Assembly: GCF_000482745.1 (NCBI RefSeq)
Contig: NZ_KI519494.1
Span: 441,682-505,681 of the forward strand
From: Oleidesulfovibrio alaskensis DSM 16109
GTDB taxonomy: Bacteria > Desulfobacterota > Desulfovibrionia > Desulfovibrionales > Desulfovibrionaceae
Length of the DNA stretch: 64,000 nt
Direction of reading: 5' to 3'
A program made the translations under genes and the position numbers. The notes below the pieces were generated by a model. It ran no database searches. It saw only the letters and a list, made by a program, of their open reading frames with translations, and was not told the origin of the DNA. Positions 16,933 through 24,468 of the stretch are shown here, one piece after another; the stretch's first letter is position 1; each line of letters starts with the position of its first letter.

Positions 16933-19206
16933 ATGAAGACCAGATTCATACCTTCTGACAGGCCGGCGGGCAACCGGCTTTGCGTCATTTTTGCTCTGGC
17001 CGCTCTTTTTCTTGTGCTGCTGCCCGCGGCCGCTGCCGCAGAGAACGGGCGGGTGCTTGTGCTCAATTCCTACCACAGGGGCTTCCAGTGGTCCGATGCT
17101 GAAATGTCGGGCATCGAATCATGGTTCGTTGATTCTGACATCAAGCCGCAGCTGCATTTTGAATATATGGATTCCAAACGGATGGCGCCCGATGTGGCCA
17201 CCCGTCATATGTTTGTCCTGCTGCGCGAAAAATATTCCAGAGACTATTTCGACGTGCTCATGGCGGCCGATGACAACGCCTTTGAATTGCTGCGGGCGCA
17301 CCGTCAGACGCTTTTTCCGGGGGTGCCGCTTGTTTTTTGCGGGGTAAACCTGCAGCACATGCCGCGCGGCAGCATGCCGGAACGCACCACGGGAGTGCTG
17401 GAAAGGGTGGATGTGGAAGGTACGCTTTCGCTGGCGCTTTCCATGCATCCGGCCACCCGCAGCGTGGTGTTTGTGGCCGACGGCACCACGACGGGGCAGC
17501 GCATGCTGCATGCCGCACGCGAGGCACGCAGAGGCTTTGCGGGACGGGTGGATTTTACCGAGATGAACAACCTGCCTGCCCCCAAGCTGCAGGAAGCTCT
17601 GCGCCTGCTGCCTTCATCGTCTGTCGTGGTGCTGCTCAGTTTTCTGCGCGACCGCAACGGCAGAGTGCTTACGGTGGAAGAATGCGTCCGGCTGCTTACG
17701 CAGGCTTCTCCTGTTCCCGTGTACGGAGTGGGAGCGCAGTTCATCGCCGCAGGGCTTGCGGGCGGCACGCAGCTTTCGGGTACCGAGCACGGGAGGCAGG
17801 CGGCACGGCTGGCGGAGCAGATTCTGCGCGGGGCCGACCCCTCAGAGTTGTCCATAATTGCGGAAACCCCTGTGACGGCGGTGCTTGACTACCGGCAGCT
17901 TTCGCGTTTCGGGGTGTCTCTGCCCGACCTGCCCGATGGTGTGATAGTGCGTAACCTGCCGCAGGGCAGTCCTTCTGTGTGGTGGTACGGCGCGGGGCTG
18001 GCAGTTGCTGCCGCCATGGCGCTGTTGTTCAGGCACTGGCGCAACCGGCGGTGCATGCCCGCCTGCGAAGATTCGGCAACGGCCCTTGGCGGGGTGCTGG
18101 CAGCCATGCAGCATATGAACGATATCTGTCTGCTGCTTGATACCGCCGGCCGCATAGCGGCCATGAACCGTCCGGCGGAACAGGCATCGGGCATTGATTC
18201 GCATGCGGCGGAGGGAATGCTGCCCGAGGCCGTGCTGCCCATGCTTGCCGGTGCGCTTGAAAAGCTCAGGCGCGGGCTGCAGCACAATGACGAATTTTGC
18301 CTGCTGCAGGCCGAAGCCCGTATGGATAACGGGCTGCGCCGGTTTGATCTGGAAGCGTCGAGCCTGCTGCCTGTTGCCGCCGGCGCCTTGCTGGTGCTGC
18401 GCGATGTGACAGACAGAGCCGTTCTGGAGGCTGCAGCCGTGGGGGTGCACCGTCTTTCGCTGGTTACCAGAATGGTGTCGGGCATGTGTCACGGAGCAAA
18501 GGAACCGCTTTCTGCCGTGGTGCAGAATGCCGAAGAGCTGCACGAGGTGCTGTTTGAAGACACCGAGGGTAATGCCAGAGCTGCAGCGCGCTGCGGGTGC
18601 AGCCTGAGTGCGCTGCGCGGTTATCTGGGTGAGCGGGATGTGCCCCGGCGTGTCGGTCTGCTGCGGGCCGCCGGTGCGGAGCTTACGGGCATAGTGTCCA
18701 GACTGCCCAATGCGGAACGGCGCAGTCCTGAACGGCCCATACCGCTTAAGGATGTGGTGGACAACGCCCTGCGTCTGGGCAGGGACGACCCGCGCCTGCG
18801 TGAGTACGGTATGGGGCGCGTGGGCTGGCGCATCGAGGCGGACGGCGCGGACTCTGTGCAGATAATCAGGGCGGCGGATGCGGAACTTGTGGTATATGAG
18901 ATGATAACCCTCGGGCTGTATGCCCTGATGTCGGGAGAGGCTTCTCCCGGGGGGGTGCTGGTGCAGTACGGGGCAACCCCCCGCGGAGGGCGGGTGGTGC
19001 TGACCGCTTCGGGCTGCAGCCGCCCCGTGGATATCGCCAAACTGCTGCGCAGCGAGCGTATGTTCGGCGGCAGCGGTGGTGAGATGAGCGGATACGAGGG
19101 GTTTGCTCTTGCCACGCGCATTGCGGAGCACAGATTTGGCGCCCCGCTGAAAGTTGAATCGCCGGAAAACGATGTGCGCATCGAATTCATGCTGAATCAG
19201 GAGTAG
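16933..19206 (+). CDS. Degenerate sensor kinase with periplasmic binding domain
   Basis: A 757-residue membrane sensor. It has a signal peptide (about 1-36), an ABC_sub_bind-type periplasmic domain (about 38-330, starting VLVLNSYHRGFQW), a transmembrane helix (about 355-373), a PAS-like region (about 390-500) and a kinase-like core. The H-box His is kept (His520 in GMCHGAKEPLSA), but the usual Glu and Asn of AHEINNP are replaced. The N box is gone (MITLGLYALMSG in its place) and no DxGxG or GxGLG box is visible. ATP binding therefore looks lost. AAGGA lies 12 bases before the ATG. A CheV gene follows 42 bases after the stop, suggesting a link to chemotaxis. Confidence 0.85.
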   Translation: MKTRFIPSDRPAGNRLCVIFALAALFLVLLPAAAAAENGRVLVLNSYHRGFQWSDAEMSGIESWFVDSDIKPQLHFEYMDSKRMAPDVATRHMFVLLREKYSRDYFDVLMAADDNAFELLRAHRQTLFPGVPLVFCGVNLQHMPRGSMPERTTGVLERVDVEGTLSLALSMHPATRSVVFVADGTTTGQRMLHAAREARRGFAGRVDFTEMNNLPAPKLQEALRLLPSSSVVVLLSFLRDRNGRVLTVEECVRLLTQASPVPVYGVGAQFIAAGLAGGTQLSGTEHGRQAARLAEQILRGADPSELSIIAETPVTAVLDYRQLSRFGVSLPDLPDGVIVRNLPQGSPSVWWYGAGLAVAAAMALLFRHWRNRRCMPACEDSATALGGVLAAMQHMNDICLLLDTAGRIAAMNRPAEQASGIDSHAAEGMLPEAVLPMLAGALEKLRRGLQHNDEFCLLQAEARMDNGLRRFDLEASSLLPVAAGALLVLRDVTDRAVLEAAAVGVHRLSLVTRMVSGMCHGAKEPLSAVVQNAEELHEVLFEDTEGNARAAARCGCSLSALRGYLGERDVPRRVGLLRAAGAELTGIVSRLPNAERRSPERPIPLKDVVDNALRLGRDDPRLREYGMGRVGWRIEADGADSVQIIRAADAELVVYEMITLGLYALMSGEASPGGVLVQYGATPRGGRVVLTASGCSRPVDIAKLLRSERMFGGSGGEMSGYEGFALATRIAEHRFGAPLKVESPENDVRIEFMLNQE

Positions 19207-19248
19207 CGCACACGCGCCGCGTCAATGTCCGGCCGGGCCGGGGGAGCT

Positions 19249-20187
19249 ATGGCACAGACCAAAATACTGCTGGAGTCGGGAACAAACGAGCTGGAGGTCA
19301 TCGAGTTTTATCTTGATGAACCGGAATATCGCGGGTCCTACGGCGTCAATGTGGCCAAGGTGCTTGAGATACTGCGCCAGCAACCGGTGACGTCCATGCC
19401 GGGGCAGCGTCATGCTTCGGTTATGGGGGCTTTTCGTCACCGGGACGGCAAAGTTGTGCCGCTGGTCAATCTGGGGCGCTATCTTGATAAGGATCTGGTA
19501 GAAAACGAACCGCCGAAAGTCATTGTGACCGAATTCAACGGTGTCATCACTGCTTTTCAGGTGTCGGCGGTCAACCGCATTCACCGCATCAGCTGGGAAG
19601 ATGTGGAGCCGCCTTCCGACATGCTGCAGAATTTTTCGCAGAATGCCTTTACCGGTGTGGTCCGGCTGGAAGGCCGTGTGGTTTTTCTGCTGGATCTTGA
19701 AAGCATAGTGGCCGACCTGAATCCCGACCTTGCCGTGCGCCAGAGCGCGCGGGTGGATGTGCGGCAGGGTGACCGGACCTATGAGCTGCTGCACGCCGAT
19801 GATTCGGGCAGCATCCGCAAGATGGTGAAAAAACTGCTGGAAGAAGGCGGCCGTTTTGTGCTGCGGCAGGCTTCCAACGGGGAAGAGGCGTGGGAGATGC
19901 TGCTGGCGTTGAAAGAAGAGGCGCAGAACAGCGGGGTGCCGGTTTCTTCACTGGTGCAGGCGGTGATCACCGATGTGGAGATGCCGCGCATGGACGGCCT
20001 GAACCTGTGCAAACGTATCAAGGACGACCCGGTGCTGCGCGCCCTGCCGGTGGCGTTGTTTTCTTCTCTTATCACCGAACAGCTGAAGCACCGCGGCGAT
20101 GCCGTGGGGGCGGATGCGCAGTTTGCCAAGCCGGAACTTTCGGAACTGGGGCGCAAACTGCTTGAACTGCTGGAAGGCGACAGCTGA
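19249..20187 (+). CDS. cheV: Chemotaxis coupling protein CheV (CheW-receiver fusion)
   Basis: A 312-residue adaptor joining chemoreceptors to the CheA kinase. The CheW-like domain (about 10-165) has FYLDEPEYRGSYGVNVAKVLEILR, and the receiver (about 180-310) keeps the acidic pair in HADDSGSIRK, the phosphoacceptor Asp in ITDVEMPRMDG and a Lys near FAKPELSEL. GGGGGAG precedes ATG 19249. It lies directly downstream of the degenerate sensor kinase and is followed by a terminator. A second CheV at 48798-49745 is clearly homologous. Confidence 0.92.
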   Translation: MAQTKILLESGTNELEVIEFYLDEPEYRGSYGVNVAKVLEILRQQPVTSMPGQRHASVMGAFRHRDGKVVPLVNLGRYLDKDLVENEPPKVIVTEFNGVITAFQVSAVNRIHRISWEDVEPPSDMLQNFSQNAFTGVVRLEGRVVFLLDLESIVADLNPDLAVRQSARVDVRQGDRTYELLHADDSGSIRKMVKKLLEEGGRFVLRQASNGEEAWEMLLALKEEAQNSGVPVSSLVQAVITDVEMPRMDGLNLCKRIKDDPVLRALPVALFSSLITEQLKHRGDAVGADAQFAKPELSELGRKLLELLEGDS

Positions 20188-20212
20188 GCTGTTCCGTGTA
20201 TGTCTGTCGCGG

Positions 20213-20240
20213 CCCGTACCGTTCCGGTGCGGGTTTTTTT
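20213..20240 (+). terminator. Intrinsic terminator after cheV
   Basis: CCCGTACC (20213-20220) pairs with GGTGCGGG (20226-20233) around GTTCC, followed by seven T. Confidence 0.9.
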
Positions 20241-20278
20241 GTGCCTGCATGCTGCCGCGCGCAAAGGGCCGGTCCGTG

Positions 20279-20596
20279 TCATGCCGGCATTGTCCACATA
20301 AAACGCTGCAGGTCCACGCGGTCTGTTTCGTCAAAGACAATGCCCTCCCGCTGCAGCAGGGCTTTCTGACGTTCGTACCCGCCGCCGCGGGGCAGCGATA
20401 TGTTCCCGCCGGCGTTGATGACGCGGTACCACGGCAGAGCGTCACGGGCGGAACAGCTATGCAGCACTCTGGCCACCTGCCGTGCGGCCCGCGGGTTTCC
20501 CGCCATGGCGGCAATCATTCCGTACGTGCTCACGTATCCTGCCGGAATGCTTTTTATCTGGCGTATTACCTCAGCGGTGAACTGTGTTCTTTCCAA
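20279..20596 (-). CDS. Alkyltransferase-like protein (Atl, MGMT fold)
   Basis: A DNA-binding alkyl-lesion recogniser of the MGMT superfamily. The core IPAGYVSTYGMIAAMAGNPRAARQVARVL is the helix-turn-helix and arginine finger region. The active-site PCHR is replaced by PWYRV, so it cannot accept alkyl groups; Atl proteins instead flag O6-alkylguanine for nucleotide excision repair. There is no ATG before the conserved region. I choose TTG at 20596 because AGGA lies eight bases upstream and the resulting 105 residues match the usual Atl length. It lies downstream of a predicted small RNA and its terminator. Confidence 0.75.
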   Translation of the reverse strand: MERTQFTAEVIRQIKSIPAGYVSTYGMIAAMAGNPRAARQVARVLHSCSARDALPWYRVINAGGNISLPRGGGYERQKALLQREGIVFDETDRVDLQRFMWTMPA

Positions 20597-20665
20597 CGGT
20601 GCAATCCTGTATGCTGTGCAGAGTGCGTCGGGCCGCCTCTGTCTGCGTGTGTACTGTAGCAGGGC

Positions 20666-20819
20666 AAAAGAAAACGCGCCACACTGCCTGCGTGACGCGG
20701 TTTCTCTCGTGTCCGCACTGGGCGGACTGCTCGGGCGCAACCCGAATGCTGCCCTCTGCCGGCGACTTTGTCCGGTACAACGCAGGCAAGGAGCAGTGAG
20801 TGTGGACCAGACACCCGCC
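20666..20819 (-). ncRNA. Predicted sigma54-dependent small RNA (~150 nt)
   Basis: No convincing reading frame covers this stretch, but it has the anatomy of a small RNA gene. A -24/-12 promoter (20829-20844) predicts a start near 20818. The transcript can form hairpins TCGGG-loop-CCCGA and GTCCGC-CCAGT-GCGGAC, then a purine-rich single-stranded spacer. It ends in a long terminator stem (20673-20684 with 20690-20702, one bulged C) followed by TTTTCTTTT. Near its 5' end is CTCCTT (20788-20793), complementary to a Shine-Dalgarno. Three phased operators lie 120-215 bases upstream. It might alternatively be a leader of the Atl gene 70 bases beyond the terminator. Confidence 0.55.
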
Positions 20820-20828
20820 CTTCTACTA

Positions 20829-20844
20829 CCAAGTATCGTGCCAA
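20829..20844 (-). promoter_or_regulatory. Sigma54 (-24/-12) promoter
   Basis: On the minus strand TTGGCACGATACTTGG contains a perfect -24 element TGGCACG and, at the correct four-base spacing, TTGG in place of the consensus TTGC. The single mismatch is at the usually conserved -12 C. The position fits the three upstream palindromes and the adjacent sigma54 activator gene. Confidence 0.6.
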
Positions 20845-20962
20845 CGGAATCTGTTTTGTGCTGATTTGTATTTTTATTATGTAATATCGGTATATTATTA
20901 TGATTTTGACGTTGTCTTGCGCGGGGCGCTGCATGGCATGGAGGCAGAGAAGATACTTTTTT

Positions 20963-21044
20963 GTCCGCGATCGCGGACGCAGTGCGGAATCTTTAGTCCG
21001 TGATTGCGGATAACAGGCAGTCCGTTGTGTCCGAGATAGCGGAC
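20963..21044. promoter_or_regulatory. Three 16-bp palindromic activator sites phased at 33 bp
   Basis: Site 1 (20963-20978) GTCCGCGATCGCGGAC is a perfect palindrome. Site 2 (20996-21011) is GTCCGTGATTGCGGAT and site 3 (21029-21044) is GTCCGAGATAGCGGAC. Consensus is GTCCG-N-GAT-N-GCGGAC. Starts are exactly 33 bp apart, so all three face the same side of the helix, as in sigma54 upstream activating sequences. The stretch 20850-20920 between them and the promoter is AT-rich and suited to DNA bending. The sigma54 activator encoded next door is the natural candidate binder. Confidence 0.75.
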
Positions 21045-21157
21045 ATCGTGCGCAGGCACCGGCATATGGTGGCGCTATGCGGCGATTCCATTTGTGAAGC
21101 ACGCAGATACATGCCTCTACCGTGGGCGCCTGGGGCGGTGTTGCACGGTATGCTTCG

Positions 21158-22765
21158 CTAGCTGCCGGATGTTGTCCCGCCGTTGCGCAGGCCGTGGCGG
21201 CGCAGCAGGTCATACAGGTAAGAACGGGAAAGTCCCGACATGGCGCATGCCGCGGCGATGTCGTTGTCTGTACGGCGCAGCAGTTCGCGCAGGTAGTCGC
21301 GGAACATGTTGTCGCGGAAGGTGAAAAACGGCGGCAGGGGGCTGTGGTCCGGAGAAAGAGGGTGTTTTTCCTGTGGGACGGCGGCATTGTGTCCGGCAGT
21401 GTCGTGCAGGTGCGGCAGGTCTTGGTCTGTGGACTCAGGTTGTACGGCGGGCGTGCCGTAAGATTCCGGCAGGGTGCCGCAGGTATGACACGGCCGCGGT
21501 GCCTGCGGGCGGCTTTCGGGTGCACCGGATGCGGTGTCTTCGTCACGGGACGGCTGCGCAACGGCGGTGCTGTCTGTTCTGCGTTGCTGCAACGCCGCCC
21601 GCGCGGTGCTTATGCGCACATGGTCAGGCAGATGGCGGGCAAAGAGCCGTGGTTCATCCTGTGCGGCAAGCACGGCACGTTCCAGCGTGTGGATAAGCTC
21701 CCGGACGTTGCCCGGCCAGGCATAGGCGCGCAGCGTTTCCTGCAGGTCGGGGGCCATGCTTTTGTGCGGAACGCCATATTTGCCGCACATGCGTTGCAGG
21801 TAGTGGTCGGCAAGTTCGGTAATGTCTTCGGTGCGGCTGCGCAGAGGCGGCAGATGCATGACAATGGTGCGCATGCGGTACAAAAGGTCGGAACGGAATG
21901 TGCCCTGCGACACCATTTTTTCAAGGTCCCGGTTGGTTGCGGCGATAAGACGGAAATCGCTGGTCACCTCGTTTCTGCCGCCTACCGGCCGGAAGCGGTG
22001 TTCCTGAAGCACCCGCAGAAAGAGCTTCTGCATGGAAAGAGGCAGTTCGCCCACCTCATCCAGAAAGAGTGTGCCCCGGTGCGCCTGCAGTACCAGACCG
22101 TCCTTGTTTTGTTCCGCACCGGTAAAGGCGCCTTTGCGGTGGCCGAAGAGTATGCTGCCCGCCAGCGTACGGGTGAGTGATGCGCAGTCCACGGCCACAA
22201 AGGGACCGCCGGCACGGTGGCTGTTGTCGTGAATGGCGCGTGCAAATACTTCCTTGCCTGCGCCCGTTTCGCCGAAAAGCAACACTGATGCATCGCTGAA
22301 GGCAGCTTCCGAGACGGTATCAAGGCATTTTTGCAGGGCACGGCTGCTGCCGATGATGTCATCGCGCTTGAGGCTGGCCGTACTGCGTCGCGAAGGCCGT
22401 CTGCCCCTGTAGTCAAGCGCACGCAGCAGAGGCAGAATTATCCTGTCAGCCGGACTGCTTTTTTCCACATATTCCCAGACTCCCATGCGGATTGCTTCTT
22501 CCGCGGTGTCGGGGTCGCCGCGGTCTGTCAGCAGCACCACCTCTGGACGGCCGGGGGCCGACCGGAACGATTCCACCGCGGTTGTACCGCTGCCGTCGGG
22601 CAGTTGAACATGCAGATACACCACATCGGTTTCGGCCGCAGCGGCAAGGGCGCGTCCCTCCCTGAGCGATGCGGCGTGGTGTACCCTGTGCCCCAGTCCC
22701 TCTATGATGGCACCCAGCATGTGGGCAAAACATGAGTCTGCGTCTACGAGGAGAATCTGGGCCAT
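21158..22765 (-). CDS. Sigma54 activator with non-phosphorylatable receiver
   Basis: A 535-residue bacterial enhancer-binding protein. The receiver-like domain (1-118) has VDAD at the N-terminus and Lys102, but the phosphoacceptor position in VVYLHVQLPDG is His52 instead of Asp. The AAA+ domain (about 136-370) is intact: Walker A GETGAGKE (165-172), GAFTGA (212-217), Walker B LFLDE (to 237). A long Pro/Ser-rich linker precedes a Fis-type helix-turn-helix (about 490-530). ATG 22765 has AGGA eight bases upstream and overlaps the end of the hybrid pseudokinase gene by 22 bases. It probably binds the three palindromes just past its stop codon and drives the sigma54 promoter there. Confidence 0.92.
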   Translation of the reverse strand: MAQILLVDADSCFAHMLGAIIEGLGHRVHHAASLREGRALAAAAETDVVYLHVQLPDGSGTTAVESFRSAPGRPEVVLLTDRGDPDTAEEAIRMGVWEYVEKSSPADRIILPLLRALDYRGRRPSRRSTASLKRDDIIGSSRALQKCLDTVSEAAFSDASVLLFGETGAGKEVFARAIHDNSHRAGGPFVAVDCASLTRTLAGSILFGHRKGAFTGAEQNKDGLVLQAHRGTLFLDEVGELPLSMQKLFLRVLQEHRFRPVGGRNEVTSDFRLIAATNRDLEKMVSQGTFRSDLLYRMRTIVMHLPPLRSRTEDITELADHYLQRMCGKYGVPHKSMAPDLQETLRAYAWPGNVRELIHTLERAVLAAQDEPRLFARHLPDHVRISTARAALQQRRTDSTAVAQPSRDEDTASGAPESRPQAPRPCHTCGTLPESYGTPAVQPESTDQDLPHLHDTAGHNAAVPQEKHPLSPDHSPLPPFFTFRDNMFRDYLRELLRRTDNDIAAACAMSGLSRSYLYDLLRRHGLRNGGTTSGS

Positions 22766-24420
22766 GAGCGTTGTCCTGCCGTCTTGTCGGTGTTGCGGGA
22801 GAGCATGAGCTCGACGAGGCGTGTGCGGGCGGCTCCGTCCAGCGGTTTGCGCGCCAGTCTGCACGCTCCGGCCGCGCAGGCCGAATCGGGTGTTACCGTA
22901 TCGTGCGCTGACAGGCACAGCGCCACGGGAATATCCGGCCGTATGCCGGTCAGCGTGCGGGCAAATTCCAGTCCGTTCAGCTGGGGCATGGCATATGCCG
23001 TGATTACAAGATCAAAAGATTCGGGCGATTCCATGAAAAGGCGCAGCCCCTCAACCGGACCGGGGCGGGTTTCCATGCGGTATCCCAGCGGGCCGAGCAG
23101 TGCACGCCACTGATTGCGTTCCGAATGGTCTGTGTCCACCACCAGAATCCGTTCGCTGCCCAGCCGCGGAGCCGGTCCGGCAGCTGTGCGCGCCGAGTCC
23201 GCCACGCCCAGTGCAGGCAGATACAGACATAACGTGGCCACGCCGCCTTCATCCGGTCCCTGGCACAGAATGCCGTTATGCAGCTTTACTATGCCCTGCA
23301 CCATGGCCAGCGAGGGCTTGCCGTGCGTGCTCCACGGGGGGCAGGCGGTGCAGCCCTGCGGCAAAGCGTGGGCTCCGCTGCCGCTGAATGTCAGGCAGAT
23401 ATGCCGGCCGGCAGGCAGTGTGCACGTGTGCGGCGGGTGAGAAGCTGCCGCGGCTGTTTCCATGTCGATGGTGCGCAGCCGCAGCGTCATGGCCGGTCCG
23501 GTCCGGCCGGAGCAGCTGTCCGCCGCATATTTCACCAGAGCGCACACGGCACGGCGCAGCAGGCGTGCATTGCCTTTCACCACATCTTCCCGGGCATCCA
23601 GATCGGCGGTTATTTTTACGGGTACGGCTTCGCCGTCTTTTTCATCCTGATTTTTTCCACGCAGTGTGCGCAGGCATTCTTTGACCACTGCGGTAAAGGA
23701 TACCGGCACCTGAGGCGGCTCCAGTTCGCGGCAGAATTCAAGCATGCGGTACAGCTGCCCGCGCGCTTCGGTGGAAGCCGTGAGCGCCTGATCCAGTGCG
23801 GTGTGTGCGGGGCTGTGGGCGGGCAGGGTATTCAGTGCGGACTGGGTCTGCTGTACGATGGGTTCAAGCAGACCTCCTATGTCTTCGGCCAGTGCGCGGG
23901 CCAGAACACCGGCGCACTCGAGAGAACGTGCCTGCTCCAGCTGTTCCTGCAGCTGCGCGGCGCGCATGCGGGCGGTCTTGCATCGGGTGATGTCGGTAAC
24001 AGTACCTTCAAAGTGTCTGATGCTGCCTTTTGATGTGTATACGGCACGCGCGGTGACGGCTATCCATTCTGCGGCGGCGGCAGGGCGGGCGCCTTCGGGC
24101 GCGCGCGGAATGATACGCAGTTCCGCGTTGTTGACCACACCGTGGGTCAGCAGCTTGTGCACCATTGCGGCAAAGGCCTGAGGGTCGGCAAACAGGCTGT
24201 GTCCCGCTTCTTTGCTTTCGGCCAGAAAAGCATCGGGCGTGGGATAGCCGAACATGCGGGCCAGTGCCGTGTTGACCAGCAGAAAGCCGCCGGAGCGGGA
24301 TTTGCGGAAGAGACCGGCGGCGGCGTTTTCAAACAGGCTGCGGAATTCGGCTTCTTCCCGCTGGGCGAGCGGCTGTTCGCGGAATGTGCCGCGTTTCAGG
24401 CGGCGCTGCTGTGTATTCAT
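22744..24420 (-). CDS. Hybrid histidine pseudokinase (PAS, dead kinase core, dead receiver)
   Basis: A 558-residue cytoplasmic protein shaped like a PAS-kinase-receiver hybrid but lacking its catalytic residues. PAS spans about 25-145, ending GTVTDIT. The H-box region CAGVLARALAEDIGGLL has Glu179 where the phosphorylated His should be. The N-box equivalent is CALVKYAADS, G1 is FSGSGAHAL and G2 is GKPSLAMV, so no ATP-binding box survives. The C-terminal receiver (about 425-540) reads VITAYAMPQLNG, with Ala475 replacing the phosphoacceptor Asp. All domains remain in frame and fold-like, so it is a maintained pseudo-enzyme rather than a decayed gene. It overlaps the activator gene. Confidence 0.9.
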   Translation of the reverse strand: MNTQQRRLKRGTFREQPLAQREEAEFRSLFENAAAGLFRKSRSGGFLLVNTALARMFGYPTPDAFLAESKEAGHSLFADPQAFAAMVHKLLTHGVVNNAELRIIPRAPEGARPAAAAEWIAVTARAVYTSKGSIRHFEGTVTDITRCKTARMRAAQLQEQLEQARSLECAGVLARALAEDIGGLLEPIVQQTQSALNTLPAHSPAHTALDQALTASTEARGQLYRMLEFCRELEPPQVPVSFTAVVKECLRTLRGKNQDEKDGEAVPVKITADLDAREDVVKGNARLLRRAVCALVKYAADSCSGRTGPAMTLRLRTIDMETAAAASHPPHTCTLPAGRHICLTFSGSGAHALPQGCTACPPWSTHGKPSLAMVQGIVKLHNGILCQGPDEGGVATLCLYLPALGVADSARTAAGPAPRLGSERILVVDTDHSERNQWRALLGPLGYRMETRPGPVEGLRLFMESPESFDLVITAYAMPQLNGLEFARTLTGIRPDIPVALCLSAHDTVTPDSACAAGACRLARKPLDGAARTRLVELMLSRNTDKTAGQRSWPRFSS

Positions 24421-24468
24421 GCCGTTATGAACCCTGTGTGCTTGTCCGCGCGCAGGCGGTGCTGCGTG

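Noticed and set aside
20566..21561. A long minus-strand frame across the small-RNA region into the activator gene
   Set aside because: It has Thr/Arg/Pro-rich, non-protein-like composition, no ribosome site, and conflicts with the activator frame, which has all AAA+ motifs.
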